Of a DNA stretch of 64,000 nucleotides, positions 30,919 to 41,521 are shown piece by piece. Below the pieces are notes generated by a model. It ran no database searches, was not told where the DNA came from, and was given only the letters and a program-made list of their open reading frames with translations. Location of the stretch: contig JAFKEW010000059.1 in assembly GCA_017308375.1 (NCBI GenBank), forward strand, positions 1-64,000, in the 5' to 3' direction. Every line of letters starts with the position of its first letter. The first letter of the stretch is position 1. Made by a program: the position numbers and the translations under genes. The stretch is from Alphaproteobacteria bacterium. GTDB lineage: Bacteria; Pseudomonadota; Alphaproteobacteria; Micropepsales; Micropepsaceae.

Positions 30919-31503
30919 ATGAATTTGGCCGCCCAGTCCCGGACCCCGCTTTCCGATCAGTTGCGTTTTCTGCGGGGTCTGGTGCAAAGCCCGCGTGGGG
31001 TGGGGGCGATAGCGCCATCCAGCCCGGCCTTGGCGCGCGCCATTGCGGCCCAGATCGATCCCCTGCGCGAAGGCCCGGTGCTGGAACTCGGCCCCGGAAC
31101 CGGGGTGGTAACGGAAGCCATTCTTGCCCGCGGCATTCTTCCCGAGCGGCTGGTAGCGATCGAATATGACGCGGATTTCGCACGCCTGCTGACCAGCCGC
31201 TTTCCCGCCGCGAAAATCATCCGCGGCGACGCCTTCGCGCTCGACGATACGTTGCGCCATGCTGCGGACCGGCCGTTTTCGGCCATTGTCTCGGGTATCC
31301 CACTGTTAAACCAACCGATGGAACGGCGCGCCGCCCTGGTCGCCGGTGCCCTGCAGAAGTTGGCGCCGGGTGCCCCCTTCATTCAGTTTTCCTATGGGTT
31401 GCACCCGCCGATCGACCGGGTGGGCCAAGCCTTTGCACAGCGCGCGGCATTTGTCTGGCGCAATCTGCCGCCGGCGCGGGTGTGGGTCTACCGCCAGCCC
31501 TGA
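30919..31503 (+). CDS. PmtA-like class I SAM-dependent methyltransferase
   Basis: A 194-residue methyltransferase with the SAM-binding motif VLELGPGTGVVTEAIL. The N-terminal FLRGLVQSPRGVGAIAPSS and IVSGIPLLNQP match phospholipid N-methyltransferases (PmtA) that convert phosphatidylethanolamine to phosphatidylcholine. Substrate is inferred by similarity. GAGG six nt upstream favours ATG 30919 over ATG 30907. Confidence 0.75.
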   Translation: MNLAAQSRTPLSDQLRFLRGLVQSPRGVGAIAPSSPALARAIAAQIDPLREGPVLELGPGTGVVTEAILARGILPERLVAIEYDADFARLLTSRFPAAKIIRGDAFALDDTLRHAADRPFSAIVSGIPLLNQPMERRAALVAGALQKLAPGAPFIQFSYGLHPPIDRVGQAFAQRAAFVWRNLPPARVWVYRQP

Positions 31504-31543
31504 CACACTGCCCCTGACACACTGAGGAGTGCCACCCAAAAAC

Positions 31544-31572
31544 AAAGGCCCGCGAAATATCCGCGGGCCTTT
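31544..31572. terminator. Bidirectional terminator between the PmtA-like gene and pckA
   Basis: AAAGGCCCGCG (31544-31554) and CGCGGGCCTTT (31562-31572) form a perfect 11-bp stem with a 7-nt loop. The flanking A and T runs suit both strands, and the two genes converge here. Confidence 0.8.
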
Positions 31573-31594
31573 TCCATTGAGATGCGCCGGTGAT

Positions 31595-33205
31595 TTATTC
31601 CGCCGCTTCGGCCAGTTGAGGTGCGGCCTGCAACACATCTGCGCCGACATGGGCTTCATAGGTTTTGAAGTTCTCGCGGAACATGCCGACCAGCTTCTTT
31701 GCCTGTGCGTCATAGGCGGCCTTGTCGGCCCAGGTGTCACGCGGATTGAGGATCTTCGCGTCCACGCCCGGCACCGAAACCGGCACGCGGAAACGGAAAT
31801 GCGGATCGATGCGCATTTCCACATTGGCAAGCGTGCCATCAAGGGCGGCGGCGAGCAGCGCGCGGGTTGCCTTGATCGGCATGCGCGAGCCCGTGCCGAA
31901 GGCACCACCCGTCCAGCCGGTATTGACCAGCCAGCAATCGGCCTGATGTTCCGCAATCAGATCGCGTAGCAGATTGCCGTATTCCGCCGGATGACGCGGC
32001 ATGAAGGGCGCACCGAAGCAGGTGGAGAAGGTCGGCTGCGGTTCCTTGCCGAGCCCCTTTTCCGTGCCGGCAACCTTGGCCGTGAAACCGGACAGGAAGT
32101 GATACATCGCCTGGCTGGGTGTGAGCTTGGCAATCGGCGGCAACACGCCAAAGGCATCCGCCGTCAGCATAATGACATTCTTCGGATGACCGGCGCGGCC
32201 GGTCGGCGACGCATTCGAGATGAAGCTGATTGGATAGGCCGCACGGGTGTTTTCGGTATAGCGGCCGTCGTCGAGATCGAGCTTGCCGGTTGCCGGATCG
32301 ATCACCACGTTTTCGAGCACGGTGCCGAAACGCTGTGTCGTCGCATAAATCTCGGGCTCGGCTTCCGGGGAAAGACGGATCACCTTGGCGTAGCAGCCGC
32401 CTTCGAAATTGAACACGCCGTTTTCGCCCCAGCCATGTTCGTCGTCACCGACGAGCGTGCGCGTGGCTTCGGCGGACAGCGTCGTCTTGCCCGTGCCGGA
32501 CAGCCCGAAGAAGATCGCCGCATCGCCTTTGGGGCCGACATTGGCCGAACAGTGCATCGGCATCACATGCTTGGGCGGCAGCAGATAATTCAGGATCGTG
32601 AACACCGACTTCTTGATCTCACCGGCATAGGACGTGCCGCCGATCAGCACGATCTTGCGGGTGAAATTGACCGCAATCACGGTGCCCGACGCACTGCCGT
32701 GAATCTTCGGATCAGCCTGGAAACCGGGCAGGTCGATAATGGTGAATTCGGGATTGAAACCCGCGCGTTCTGCCGCTGTGGGCTCGATCAGCAGATGCTG
32801 GATGAAAAGCGAGTGCCAGGCAAATTCGGTCACCACGCGGACGGCCACGCGATGGACCGGATCGGCACCGCCGAACAAATCCTGTGCGAACAATTCGCGG
32901 CCCTGGGCATAGCCCATCATCGCATCGTAGAGCGCCTCAAACTGGGCCGGCGTGATGGATTTGCTGGCTTCCCACCAGACCTGATTTTCACTGGCCTGAT
33001 CGCGGACGATGAACTTGTCGTTGGCGGAGCGGCCGGTGTGCTGCCCCGTGATGACAACCAGCGGCCCGTTTTCGGCGATGCGGCCTTCGCCCCGGGCGAC
33101 GGCACGCTCGTAAAGCGCAGGTGCGGACAGGTTCAGATGAACCGCCTTCAGATTGCGAAAACCCTGTGCTTCGAGGCCATGGGCGCTCGGCTGTCCAGCA
33201 GACAT
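31595..33205 (-). CDS. pckA: Phosphoenolpyruvate carboxykinase (ATP)
   Basis: A 536-residue gluconeogenic enzyme converting oxaloacetate and ATP to PEP. Visible motifs are the [14 protein letters not shown] substrate segment, kinase-1a [14 protein letters not shown], and [22 protein letters not shown] 33205 has AGGAG 5-6 nt upstream; the 25-codon extension upstream is not expected in the family. 275 bp separate it from the divergent moeB-like gene. Confidence 0.97.
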   Translation of the reverse strand: MSAGQPSAHGLEAQGFRNLKAVHLNLSAPALYERAVARGEGRIAENGPLVVITGQHTGRSANDKFIVRDQASENQVWWEASKSITPAQFEALYDAMMGYAQGRELFAQDLFGGADPVHRVAVRVVTEFAWHSLFIQHLLIEPTAAERAGFNPEFTIIDLPGFQADPKIHGSASGTVIAVNFTRKIVLIGGTSYAGEIKKSVFTILNYLLPPKHVMPMHCSANVGPKGDAAIFFGLSGTGKTTLSAEATRTLVGDDEHGWGENGVFNFEGGCYAKVIRLSPEAEPEIYATTQRFGTVLENVVIDPATGKLDLDDGRYTENTRAAYPISFISNASPTGRAGHPKNVIMLTADAFGVLPPIAKLTPSQAMYHFLSGFTAKVAGTEKGLGKEPQPTFSTCFGAPFMPRHPAEYGNLLRDLIAEHQADCWLVNTGWTGGAFGTGSRMPIKATRALLAAALDGTLANVEMRIDPHFRFRVPVSVPGVDAKILNPRDTWADKAAYDAQAKKLVGMFRENFKTYEAHVGADVLQAAPQLAEAAE

Positions 33206-33417
33206 GAATGCTCCTGTTCGTAATTCCTTGCCGGTTCGCGCGGGTGAGACGCACGGGTTCTGCCATGACCGGCCTTTCATGGCCCAGCATAGGCGCCCAG
33301 GCCCGCACCCGGCAAGAAAACCCCTAGCGCGGGGTTAGGAAAAATGGCAAGCGCCACCATAAGTTAAGGTGAAGACATAGGGTCGCGCCAAAAAAATTGG
33401 GGTCACATATCAGGAAT

Positions 33418-33446
33418 TTGACCACCAACCGGCGGGCGCATATGCC
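33418..33446 (+). promoter_or_regulatory. Candidate housekeeping promoter for the moeB-like gene
   Basis: TTGACC (33418-33423), 17 bp, then TATGCC (33441-33446), about 36 bp before the ATG at 33482. The spacing is optimal, and GAGG precedes the start. Confidence 0.4.
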
Positions 33447-33481
33447 CTTCTTCCGGGCGCGGCGGCAGATTAAGAGGCACC

Positions 33482-34285
33482 ATGGCACTCTCCGATGAGG
33501 AGCTTGACCGTTACGCCCGTCACATCGTTCTGCGCGAAGTGGGCGGGCCGGGTCAGGCGAAACTGAAACAGGCACGCGTTCTGGTGATCGGCGCGGGCGG
33601 GTTGGGCAGCCCGGCGATCCTGTATCTGGCCGCTGCTGGTGTGGGCACCATCGGCATCATCGATTTCGACACGGTGTCGCTTTCCAACCTGCAACGCCAG
33701 ATCGTCCACCGGACCAAGGATGTCGGCCGGCCCAAGACCCAATCCGCCGCCGACGCCGTGCAGGCCTTGAACCCGCATGTGAACGTCCGCCTTCATCCCG
33801 AGCGGCTGACAGCGGAGAACGCCCTTCGCATCTTCTCGCAATACGACATCGTGGCCGATGGATCGGACAATTTCGAAACCCGTTTTCTGGTCAACGATGC
33901 CTGTTTCCTGAGCGGGCGGACGCTGGTTTCCGCCGCGGTGACGGAATTCGACGGCCAGCTTGCCACCTATAAGGCACATACCGCGCGCGGCGCGCTTCCC
34001 TGCTACCGCTGCCTGTTTCCCGCCCCGCCGCCGCCCGGCACCGCGCCATCCTGTTCGGAGACCGGCATTCTGGGCGCAGCCGCCGGTGTGATGGGCACCT
34101 TGCAGGCGCTGGAAGTGATGAAAGAGATCATTGGCCTGGGCGAAAGCATGGCGGGGCGGCTTCTGATCTATGAGGCGCTGGAGACGCGCATCCGCGTGGT
34201 GAAGCTGAAGCCCGACCCGGCTTGTGCGCTGTGCGGCGGGCAGGCGACGATCCATGATCTGTCGCTGCACGCGGCAAAAGGCTGA
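33482..34285 (+). CDS. moeB: MoeB/ThiF/HesA-family adenylyltransferase
   Basis: A 267-residue E1-like enzyme that adenylates the C-terminal Gly of a sulfur-carrier protein (MoaD- or ThiS-type). The N-terminus RYARHIVLREVGGPGQAKL, nucleotide-binding GAGGLGSP, DTVSLSNLQRQI, and two Cys pairs (CYRC, CALC) for zinc are present. There is no rhodanese domain, so it could serve molybdopterin or thiamine synthesis. The stop is 11 bp from the polA stop in convergent orientation. Confidence 0.88.
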   Translation: MALSDEELDRYARHIVLREVGGPGQAKLKQARVLVIGAGGLGSPAILYLAAAGVGTIGIIDFDTVSLSNLQRQIVHRTKDVGRPKTQSAADAVQALNPHVNVRLHPERLTAENALRIFSQYDIVADGSDNFETRFLVNDACFLSGRTLVSAAVTEFDGQLATYKAHTARGALPCYRCLFPAPPPPGTAPSCSETGILGAAAGVMGTLQALEVMKEIIGLGESMAGRLLIYEALETRIRVVKLKPDPACALCGGQATIHDLSLHAAKG

Positions 34286-34296
34286 CGCTTTGAGGA

Positions 34297-37221
34297 TTAA
34301 TGCGCCTCGTCCCAGTTTTTGGCGGCGCGGGCTTCCACCACCAGCGGCACAGAGAGTTGCAGCACGGGCAAGGACGCCCCTTCCATCACGGTGCGCGCGG
34401 CGGCGGACACCGTGTCGGCTTTGTTTTCCGGCGCTTCGATCACCAGTTCGTCATGCACCTGCAGCAGCATGCGGGCATTCAGCTTCTTTTTCGCAAGCGC
34501 GGGCGGCAGGCGGATCATCGCACGGCGGATGATATCGGCCGCCGTACCCTGAATCGGTGCGTTGATGGCGGCGCGCTCGGCACCGCCGCGCAAGCCCGGA
34601 TATTTCGAGGTGATTTCGCGGATATGCACCCGGCGCCCGAACAGGGTTTCGACATAGCCATGTTCGCGCGCGAAGGCCTTGGTCTCTTCCATGTAATCGC
34701 GAATGCCCGGAAAACGCTGAAAATATTTCTTGATGTACTCATCGGCCTCACCGCGCGCGATGCCGAGCTGATTGGCAAGGCCGAAGGCGGAGATGCCGTA
34801 GATGATGCCGAAATTGATCGCCTTGGCCCGGCGGCGGATTTCGGACGGCATGCCCTTGACCGGCACACCAAAAATCTCCGACGCGGTCATGGCATGAATG
34901 TCGAGCCCATCGGCAAAGGCGTTACGCAATGCCTCGATACCCGCGATATGGGCAAGCAGCCGCAATTCGATCTGGCTGTAATCGGCGCTGACCAGCAGAT
35001 GCCCCTGCTGGGCGATGAAAGCGGTGCGGATGCGGCGGCCTTCTTCGGTGCGGATCGGGATGTTCTGCAGATTGGGATCGGTCGAGGCCAGACGCCCGGT
35101 CGAGGTGGACGCCATCGCGTAAGAGGTATGAACGCGCCCGGTTTGCGGATTGACGTAACCCGGCAGGGCATCGGTATAGGTGCCGCGCAATTTCGACAAT
35201 TGGCGCCAGTCCAGCACCTTTTTGGCGATGTCATGGCCCTGGGCCGCCAGATCCTCCAGCATATCGGCATCGGTGGACCAGGCGCCCGTCTTGGTTTTAC
35301 GCCCGCCGGGCAGCGAGAATTTTCCAAACAGCACATCGCCCAATTGCTTGGGCGAGCCGATGTTGAACTTTTCGCCCGCGAGCTTGTGGATATCGCCTTC
35401 GAGCGCAGTCATCTGAATCGCGAAATCATGCGAGAGTTTTTGCAGCACCCCGGTGTCGATGGAAATGCCGGCCTGTTCCATATCGGCAAGAACGGGCACC
35501 AGCGGGCGTTCCAGCGTTTCGTAAACCGTAAGCCGACCTTCCGCCGCAAGCCGCGGCTTCAGAAGCCGGTAGAGACGCAATGTGACATCGGCATCTTCCG
35601 CCGAATAACGCGTCGCCTCCTTCACCGGTACGCAATCGAAGGTGACCTTCTGTTTGCCCTTGCCCGCGACATCGGCGAAGGCGATGGGCTTGTGGCCGAG
35701 ATAAAGCTCCGACAGCTCATCCATGCCGTGGCCGTGCAAGGTTGCTTCCAGCACATAAGAGATCAGCATCGTATCGTCGAATGGGGCGATGCGGATGCCA
35801 CGCTGCAGCAGAACCAGATAATCATATTTCAGGTTCTGTGCGATTTTCAGCACGCCCTCATCTTCCAGCAGCGGTTTGAGGCGCGACAGCATCGCCTTTT
35901 CCGGCAGTTGTTCGGTTGTGCCGCTGCCGCCGAGATCAAGCCCGCCGCCGCCATTGTGGCCGCAAGGGATGTAACAGGCCTCATTCGGCGCCACCGCGAG
36001 CGAGACACCGCAAAGTACGGCCTGCATCGCATCGAGCGAGGTGGTTTCGGTATCGACACAAACCGCACCTTCTTCGCGCGCGCGCGCGATCCAATGGTCC
36101 AGCCGGTCGAGTGTGGTGACCGTTTCATAGCGGTCGTGATCGATCGGCTTCAGAAGCTCTCCGCGATCCATCACGGCGCCGGGTCCGGCAGAAGCGGGAG
36201 CGCCGGACGGTTTCTCCACCGGTTGCACCGCCGCCTTGCTGGTGGTTGCCGGAATTGCTGTGGCCGCCGCAACGCCAGCACCAGCATCCGGCAAGATCGA
36301 ATCTGTGTCTTCGACCCCGTAATGGCTGGCGGCGCGGCGGGTCAGCGCGCTGAACTCCATCGCCTTCAGGAACGCGATCAGGGTCGTGGGATCGGGTTCG
36401 CGCACATCCATTTCGGATAGCGGCAGCGGGAATTTCGCGTTTTGATCCAGTGTGACAAGCCGCAGCGACAGACGCGCCTTGTCCGCATTCTCGATCAGGG
36501 TTTCGCGCCGCTTGGGTTGTTTGATTTCACCGGCCCGCTGCAACAGGGTTTCGAGATCGCCATACTGGTTGATCAGTTCAGCGGCGGTTTTGACCCCGAT
36601 GCCGCGCACGCCGGGCACATTGTCGATGGAATCGCCGGTCAGGGCCTGAACCTCCACCACCTTGCCGGGCGCAACGCCGAATTTCTCCATCACCTCGGCC
36701 GGGCCGATGCGGCGGTTGCGGACGGGATCGAGCATTTCGACCACGCCATCGTCCACGAGCTGCATCAGATCCTTGTCGGACGAAATAATGGTGACGCGTG
36801 CGCCCAGTTCGCGCGCAAGACGGGTGTAAGTGGCGATCAGATCGTCAGCCTCAAAACCCTTTTCTTCCACGCAGGCGACGCCGAAAGCGCGAGTGGCATC
36901 GCGCACCAGCGGAAATTGCGGGATCAGATCTTCCGGCGGCTCGGGCCGGTTGGCCTTGTATTCCGGGTAGAAATCATTGCGGAAGGTAATTTTGCCAGCA
37001 TCGAAGACAACCGCGATATGGCTGGGCTTTTCACCGTTCTTGCTGTCTTCCAGCAATTTCCACAGCATGTTGCAATAACCGGAGACCGCGCCGGTCGGCA
37101 GACCGTCGGATTTGCGGCTGAGCGGAGGCAGCGCGTGATAGGCGCGAAAGAGATAGCCCGAGCCATCGATCAGATAGAGATGATCGCCCTTCTTCAGCGC
37201 GCGGGCCTCCTTGCCGGTCAT
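34297..37221 (-). CDS. polA: DNA polymerase I
   Basis: A 974-residue three-domain repair polymerase. The 5' nuclease domain (about 1-290) starts YLIDGSGYLFRAYHA; the 3'-5' exonuclease domain carries CVDTETTS, NLKYDY and YSAEDADVTLRLY; the polymerase domain has SADYSQIELR, FGIIYG and QVHDELVIE. All three active sites look intact. Its ATG overlaps the stop of the upstream zf-CHCC gene by 4 bp, indicating translational coupling. Confidence 0.97.
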   Translation of the reverse strand: MTGKEARALKKGDHLYLIDGSGYLFRAYHALPPLSRKSDGLPTGAVSGYCNMLWKLLEDSKNGEKPSHIAVVFDAGKITFRNDFYPEYKANRPEPPEDLIPQFPLVRDATRAFGVACVEEKGFEADDLIATYTRLARELGARVTIISSDKDLMQLVDDGVVEMLDPVRNRRIGPAEVMEKFGVAPGKVVEVQALTGDSIDNVPGVRGIGVKTAAELINQYGDLETLLQRAGEIKQPKRRETLIENADKARLSLRLVTLDQNAKFPLPLSEMDVREPDPTTLIAFLKAMEFSALTRRAASHYGVEDTDSILPDAGAGVAAATAIPATTSKAAVQPVEKPSGAPASAGPGAVMDRGELLKPIDHDRYETVTTLDRLDHWIARAREEGAVCVDTETTSLDAMQAVLCGVSLAVAPNEACYIPCGHNGGGGLDLGGSGTTEQLPEKAMLSRLKPLLEDEGVLKIAQNLKYDYLVLLQRGIRIAPFDDTMLISYVLEATLHGHGMDELSELYLGHKPIAFADVAGKGKQKVTFDCVPVKEATRYSAEDADVTLRLYRLLKPRLAAEGRLTVYETLERPLVPVLADMEQAGISIDTGVLQKLSHDFAIQMTALEGDIHKLAGEKFNIGSPKQLGDVLFGKFSLPGGRKTKTGAWSTDADMLEDLAAQGHDIAKKVLDWRQLSKLRGTYTDALPGYVNPQTGRVHTSYAMASTSTGRLASTDPNLQNIPIRTEEGRRIRTAFIAQQGHLLVSADYSQIELRLLAHIAGIEALRNAFADGLDIHAMTASEIFGVPVKGMPSEIRRRAKAINFGIIYGISAFGLANQLGIARGEADEYIKKYFQRFPGIRDYMEETKAFAREHGYVETLFGRRVHIREITSKYPGLRGGAERAAINAPIQGTAADIIRRAMIRLPPALAKKKLNARMLLQVHDELVIEAPENKADTVSAAARTVMEGASLPVLQLSVPLVVEARAAKNWDEAH

Positions 37222-37454
37222 GAATGGTGGTTCGCCCCATCGCGCAATTTGAAACGGCGGTCGCAATAGGGGCAATCGATGAAATTGCCCTTGCCGATTT
37301 CGAGGAAAACACGCGGATGGCCAAGCGCACCGCGACCGCCATCGCAGGCGATGCGGGTATCATCCACCTCGATCACCTCGGGCGGCGGCCGGTTGAGCGA
37401 CGCAGCGCGGGTGGGGGCAACATTCTCCTCACTCTTTTCCATACCGATCCCCAT
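37218..37454 (-). CDS. zf-CHCC zinc-finger protein
   Basis: A 78-residue small protein with the CDGGRGALGHPRVFL and CPYCDRRFKL signature of the CHCC zinc-finger family, which includes a subunit-like domain of respiratory complex I and free-standing bacterial proteins. The function in bacteria is not settled. GGGAG precedes ATG 37454; an internal Met at 37442 is an alternative. It is directly coupled to polA by an ATGA overlap. Confidence 0.85.
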   Translation of the reverse strand: MGIGMEKSEENVAPTRAASLNRPPPEVIEVDDTRIACDGGRGALGHPRVFLEIGKGNFIDCPYCDRRFKLRDGANHHS

Positions 37455-37583
37455 AACACTCCCAAATCTTCGAGCGGCCCGCGATCATAGCCACAAGCCC
37501 CGCCACCGCAACGTCCGGAAAACGGCGAAATAGCCGCCACTGATTCTTTTGCAGTCAGGCCGATGGGGGGCTATTTTCCGGCC

Positions 37584-38147
37584 ATGGTCACATTGAACCG
37601 CATTTACACCAAAACCGGTGACAAAGGCGAAACCGCGCTGGGCGACGGCACACGCCTGCCCAAATATTCCCTGCGCATCGCGGCCTATGGCACAGTGGAT
37701 GAAACCAACAGCACGCTGGGCCTCGCCCGTCTCCACACCCAGGGGGACATGGACGCGATGCTGGCGCGCATCCAGAACGATCTGTTCGACCTGGGCGCCG
37801 ATCTGTGCGTGCCCGAAGACGGGCGGCGCGGCGAGGGCGCGTTGCGCATCGTGGAGGCACAGGTGACCCGGCTGGAGCAGGAGATCGACGCGATGAACGC
37901 GGAACTTGCGCCGCTGAAATCCTTCATCCTGCCGGGGGGAAGCGCGGCTTCGGCCCACCTGCATGTGGCGCGCGCCATTTCGCGCCGGGCCGAACGGCTG
38001 ATTGTGGAGCTGGCGAGCCACGAAAAAGTGAGCCCGGCGGCGTGCAAATATATCAATCGTCTGTCCGATCATCTGTTCGTCGCCGCCCGTTTTGCCAACG
38101 CCAAAGGCGCCGGCGACGTGTTGTGGACGCCGGGTGCCAATCGCTGA
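37584..38147 (+). CDS. Cob(I)alamin adenosyltransferase, PduO type
   Basis: A 187-residue corrinoid adenosyltransferase that makes adenosylcobalamin. RIYTKTGDKGETAL, the RIAAYGTVDETNS stretch and the FILPGGS motif are family hallmarks. The start at MVTLNRIYT (37584) fits the family; the frame is open seven codons upstream. It is divergent from the zf-CHCC/polA pair across about 130 bp. Confidence 0.92.
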   Translation: MVTLNRIYTKTGDKGETALGDGTRLPKYSLRIAAYGTVDETNSTLGLARLHTQGDMDAMLARIQNDLFDLGADLCVPEDGRRGEGALRIVEAQVTRLEQEIDAMNAELAPLKSFILPGGSAASAHLHVARAISRRAERLIVELASHEKVSPAACKYINRLSDHLFVAARFANAKGAGDVLWTPGANR

Positions 38148-38297
38148 CCCAATTGTGGTGAGATAGGCGAGATAGGATGAGGAGCCGCGCGCTGCAAGTG
38201 GGGCCGCGGGGAAATCCGCAAGCAGCGACTCCCTGGTGGGGGTTAAAACTCTGATTTTCCTGTAGCTGCGAAAAAAAAGAAATTCGCGCGGCTACCC
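38148..38297. other. Intergenic region with a 9-bp tandem repeat
   Basis: No gene is supported. Two copies of GAGATAGG(C/A) lie at 38160-38168 and 38169-38177, and an A-tract lies near 38271-38280 (a T-run on the minus strand), possibly the end of the convergent minus-strand gene. CGCTGC/GCAGCG could form a long hairpin around 38195-38230. Confidence 0.35.
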
Positions 38298-38717
38298 CTA
38301 TTTCGATGCGCGGCGGCCGGCGAGAAAAGCCAGTAGCACGCCGGCCACGCCGGTGACGCCCCAACCCGGCAGCGACAGGAAACTGTCCGCCCAGCCAAGG
38401 GCGGGATGCCACAACCGGCCGAGCCAGAAGCGGAACCCTTCCAGCGATTGTGGGGATAGCGCCGCCCAATTCATCGCCAGCGAGCGGACATGAAGCTGCC
38501 CGCCATCGTCGAGCGAGGTGAGCGCATCGGCCCCCAACAGCAGAACCGCGATCAGTACCAACGCCAGACTGATCAGGCGCAGGGCAATGGCAATGATCTG
38601 CGGTACGCCGAGGCGGCGCGGACGGCCGGGGGCGCCGCCCTGCGGTTCACGCTCAGGCCCGCCCTTCCACGACAGAAAGGCCACGGTTGAAGCGCGATGG
38701 CGATATCCGCGGACCAT
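38298..38717 (-). CDS. Small membrane protein, unknown
   Basis: 139 residues, with a basic N-terminus, a strong hydrophobic segment at about 40-65, and a second at about 110-130. No recognised domain. It follows the cupin gene by 9 bp, suggesting coexpression. The N-terminal 35 residues (basic, Gly/Pro-rich) may be partly untranslated if a later start is used. Confidence 0.55.
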   Translation of the reverse strand: MVRGYRHRASTVAFLSWKGGPEREPQGGAPGRPRRLGVPQIIAIALRLISLALVLIAVLLLGADALTSLDDGGQLHVRSLAMNWAALSPQSLEGFRFWLGRLWHPALGWADSFLSLPGWGVTGVAGVLLAFLAGRRASK

Positions 38718-38726
38718 GGCCCGAAT

Positions 38727-39197
38727 TTACGCCTCGGGCGGCTTTGGATAAAGCGCGCCGTCACGATGGGCATACCAGCCCGTGGCCGGGCCGATCATCA
38801 TGTCGATATCGGGGTAGACGGTGACGTCATCCGCCGCGCGCGTGCCAACTTCCAGACATTGCGCAGCGGCGGCGGAGCGATTGACCAGATGGTGGCCGTT
38901 CGCGGACCCCTTGGGAAAGGCGGCACAATCGCCCGCACGCAGGATTTCCTCCCCCGCATCGGTGACCAGCACCACCTCGCCGGAGAGAACATAGACGAAT
39001 TCATCTTCCGCCGAATGATAATGGCGCTGGCTGGACCAGATTCCGGGCGGAAGGGTGAGCAGATTGACGCCAAAATCGTTCAACCCGCCGGCATCGCCCA
39101 GTGCCTGCCGCATGCGCGCGGCGCAAGGCGCACCATGCGGGGCGGGATAGCTCGATCCACGGCGGACGGGTGCCGTGCTGCAATCAATTTTCGCCAT
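38727..39197 (-). CDS. Cupin-domain protein
   Basis: A 156-residue single-domain cupin. Motif 1 is HYHSAEDEFVYVLSGEVVL and motif 2 is GDCAAFPKGSANGHHL, with His and Glu metal ligands in place. Likely a small metalloenzyme or sugar-nucleotide-type cupin; the specific substrate is not evident. It lies downstream of the pnp terminator. Confidence 0.82.
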   Translation of the reverse strand: MAKIDCSTAPVRRGSSYPAPHGAPCAARMRQALGDAGGLNDFGVNLLTLPPGIWSSQRHYHSAEDEFVYVLSGEVVLVTDAGEEILRAGDCAAFPKGSANGHHLVNRSAAAAQCLEVGTRAADDVTVYPDIDMMIGPATGWYAHRDGALYPKPPEA

Positions 39198-39239
39198 CGC
39201 AAAAACCTTTCGATCTTTCGCACGGCAATCCTAAAACAA

Positions 39240-39272
39240 ATCGCCCGCGAGGCGTGAACCCCCGCGGGCGAT
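39240..39272 (-). terminator. Terminator of the rpsO-pnp unit
   Basis: ATCGCCCGCG (39240-39249) and CGCGGGCGAT (39263-39272) form a perfect 10-bp stem. Read on the minus strand it is followed by TTTGTTTT, just after the pnp stop at 39300. Confidence 0.8.
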
Positions 39273-39299
39273 ACGCATTAGCGATAACAATGACTGATT

Positions 39300-41444
39300 T
39301 TAGCCGGCCTGCTGGCCGCCTTCGGCAGGTGCGGCCTTTTTCGACAGGTCTTCGCCGGTTGTCTGATCCACCTGCTTCATCGACAGGCGGACCTTGCCGC
39401 GGTCATCGAAGCCCAGCAGCTTCACCTTCACTGCCTGACCTTCCTTGACCACATCGCTCGTCTTGCCGACGCGCTGCGGCGCCAATTCGGAGATATGGAC
39501 GAGGCCGTCCTTCGGGCCGAAGAAATTCACGAAGGCACCGAAATCCATCACCTTGACAATCTTGCCGTCGTAGATTTCGCCCACTTCGGGTTCGGCGGTG
39601 AGACCGCGAATCCATTTCAGCGCGGCGCGGATCGATTCCCCGTCTGCCGAGGCGACGCGCACGGTGCCGTCATCCTCCACATTGATCTTGGCGCCGGTCT
39701 TTTCGACGATCTCACGGATCACCTTGCCGCCGGTGCCGATCACATCGCGGATCTTGTCGACCGGAATCTTGATCTGCTCGATCCGCGGGGCATGTTCGCC
39801 CAGTTCGCTGCGGCTGGAGGAAATCGCCTTCGCCATTTCACCCAGGATGTGGATGCGGCCTTCATGCGCCTGGTTCAGCGCGACACGCATGATCTCTTCG
39901 GTGATGCCGGCGATCTTGATGTCCATCTGCAGTGCGGTGACGCCCTGTTCGGTGCCCGCCACCTTGAAGTCCATATCGCCGAGATGATCCTCATCCCCCA
40001 GAATGTCGGTGAGCACCGCATAGCGCTCCCCTTCCAGGATCAGGCCCATCGCGATACCCGCGATCGGCGCGCGCAGCGGCACGCCCGCATCCATCAGCGC
40101 CAGCGAGGAGCCGCACACCGTCGCCATCGACGAGGAGCCGTTGGATTCGGTGATTTCCGACACCACGCGCAGCGTGTAGGGGAACTCATCCTTCGTGGGC
40201 AGCATCGGGTGAACGGCGCGCCAGGCCAGTTTGCCATGGCCGATTTCACGCCGCCCCGGTGCCCCCATGCGGCCGGTTTCACCGACCGAATAGGGCGGGA
40301 AATTATAGTGCAGCATGAAGTTCTGTTTGCTGGTGCCTTCGAGGCTGTCGACAAACTGTTCATCCTCGCTGGTACCCAGCGTTGCGATCACCAGAGCTTG
40401 CGTTTCACCGCGGGTGAACAGCGCCGAACCATGGGTGCGCGGCAGCGCACCGACTTCGGCCACGATGGGGCGCACGGTTTTGAGATCGCGCCCGTCGATG
40501 CGCCGCCCGGTGTCGAGCACCGCATTGCGCATCACATTGGCTTCGAGATCGTGGAACAGATTGCCAAACTTGTTGGCGGGAAGTTTGCCCTCGCCCTCGC
40601 CCACAAACTGTTCCGCCGCCTTGGCGCGGATTTCGGCGATGCGGTCGCGGCGGAGATGCTTTTCGGCGACATGAAATGCCGCTGCGAGATCGGCACCGCA
40701 GGCGGATTTCAGGGTTTCCAGCAGAGGCGCGGTTTCATTGACGGGAACGCTGCGCGGTTCCTTGGCGGCGCGTTCGGCCAAACGGATGATCGCGTCGATT
40801 ACCGGCTGCATGCCTTTGTGGCCGAACATCACGGCGCCGAGCATCACCTGCTCCGGCAGTTCTTTCGCTTCGGATTCGACCATCAGCACCGCATCGGCAG
40901 TGCCCGCCACCACGAGATCGAGCGCGGAATTGGGCATGTCGTCGATCGGCGGATTGAGGCGGTATTCCCCGTCGATATAACCGACGCGGGCAGCCCCGAT
41001 GGGCCCGAGGAACGGGATGCCCGAAAGGGTCAGTGCCGCGGACGCGGCCACCAGCGCCACCACATCGGGATCGCTTTCCAGATCATGGCTCAGCACCTGA
41101 GCCACCACTTGCGTTTCGTTGCGATAGCCCTCGGCGAAGAGCGGGCGGATCGGCCGGTCGATCAGGCGCGAGATCAGGGTTTCGCGTTCGGTCGGCGCGC
41201 GTTCGCGCTTGAAATAGCCGCCGGGAATCTTGCCGGCCGCATAATAGCGTTCCTGGTAATTCACGGTGAGGGGGAAGAAATCCACGCCTTCGCGCGGGGC
41301 GGGGGCGCCGACTACGGTGGCCAGCACAATCGTCTCGCCATAAGTCACCAGAACGGCGCCGTCAGCCTGACGCGCCACCTTTCCGGTTTCGAGGGTGAGC
41401 GTGCGCCCGCCCCATTCAATCGTTTCACGATGGATATTGAACAT
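39300..41444 (-). CDS. pnp: Polynucleotide phosphorylase
   Basis: A 714-residue 3'-5' phosphorolytic exoribonuclease of the degradosome. Two RNase PH domains ([35 protein letters not shown]) are followed by a KH domain ([16 protein letters not shown]) and an S1 domain ([18 protein letters not shown]). [13 protein letters not shown] at ATG 41444, with AAGGA 8 nt upstream, is the family start; an ATG five codons earlier exists. Confidence 0.97.
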   Translation of the reverse strand: MFNIHRETIEWGGRTLTLETGKVARQADGAVLVTYGETIVLATVVGAPAPREGVDFFPLTVNYQERYYAAGKIPGGYFKRERAPTERETLISRLIDRPIRPLFAEGYRNETQVVAQVLSHDLESDPDVVALVAASAALTLSGIPFLGPIGAARVGYIDGEYRLNPPIDDMPNSALDLVVAGTADAVLMVESEAKELPEQVMLGAVMFGHKGMQPVIDAIIRLAERAAKEPRSVPVNETAPLLETLKSACGADLAAAFHVAEKHLRRDRIAEIRAKAAEQFVGEGEGKLPANKFGNLFHDLEANVMRNAVLDTGRRIDGRDLKTVRPIVAEVGALPRTHGSALFTRGETQALVIATLGTSEDEQFVDSLEGTSKQNFMLHYNFPPYSVGETGRMGAPGRREIGHGKLAWRAVHPMLPTKDEFPYTLRVVSEITESNGSSSMATVCGSSLALMDAGVPLRAPIAGIAMGLILEGERYAVLTDILGDEDHLGDMDFKVAGTEQGVTALQMDIKIAGITEEIMRVALNQAHEGRIHILGEMAKAISSSRSELGEHAPRIEQIKIPVDKIRDVIGTGGKVIREIVEKTGAKINVEDDGTVRVASADGESIRAALKWIRGLTAEPEVGEIYDGKIVKVMDFGAFVNFFGPKDGLVHISELAPQRVGKTSDVVKEGQAVKVKLLGFDDRGKVRLSMKQVDQTTGEDLSKKAAPAEGGQQAG

Positions 41445-41521
41445 TTCGTTGTCCTTCATTTCCCGCCGCCGGATTGCGGACGGGCCACTTGCCGATTGTC
41501 ATCGGATAAACAAACACACGC

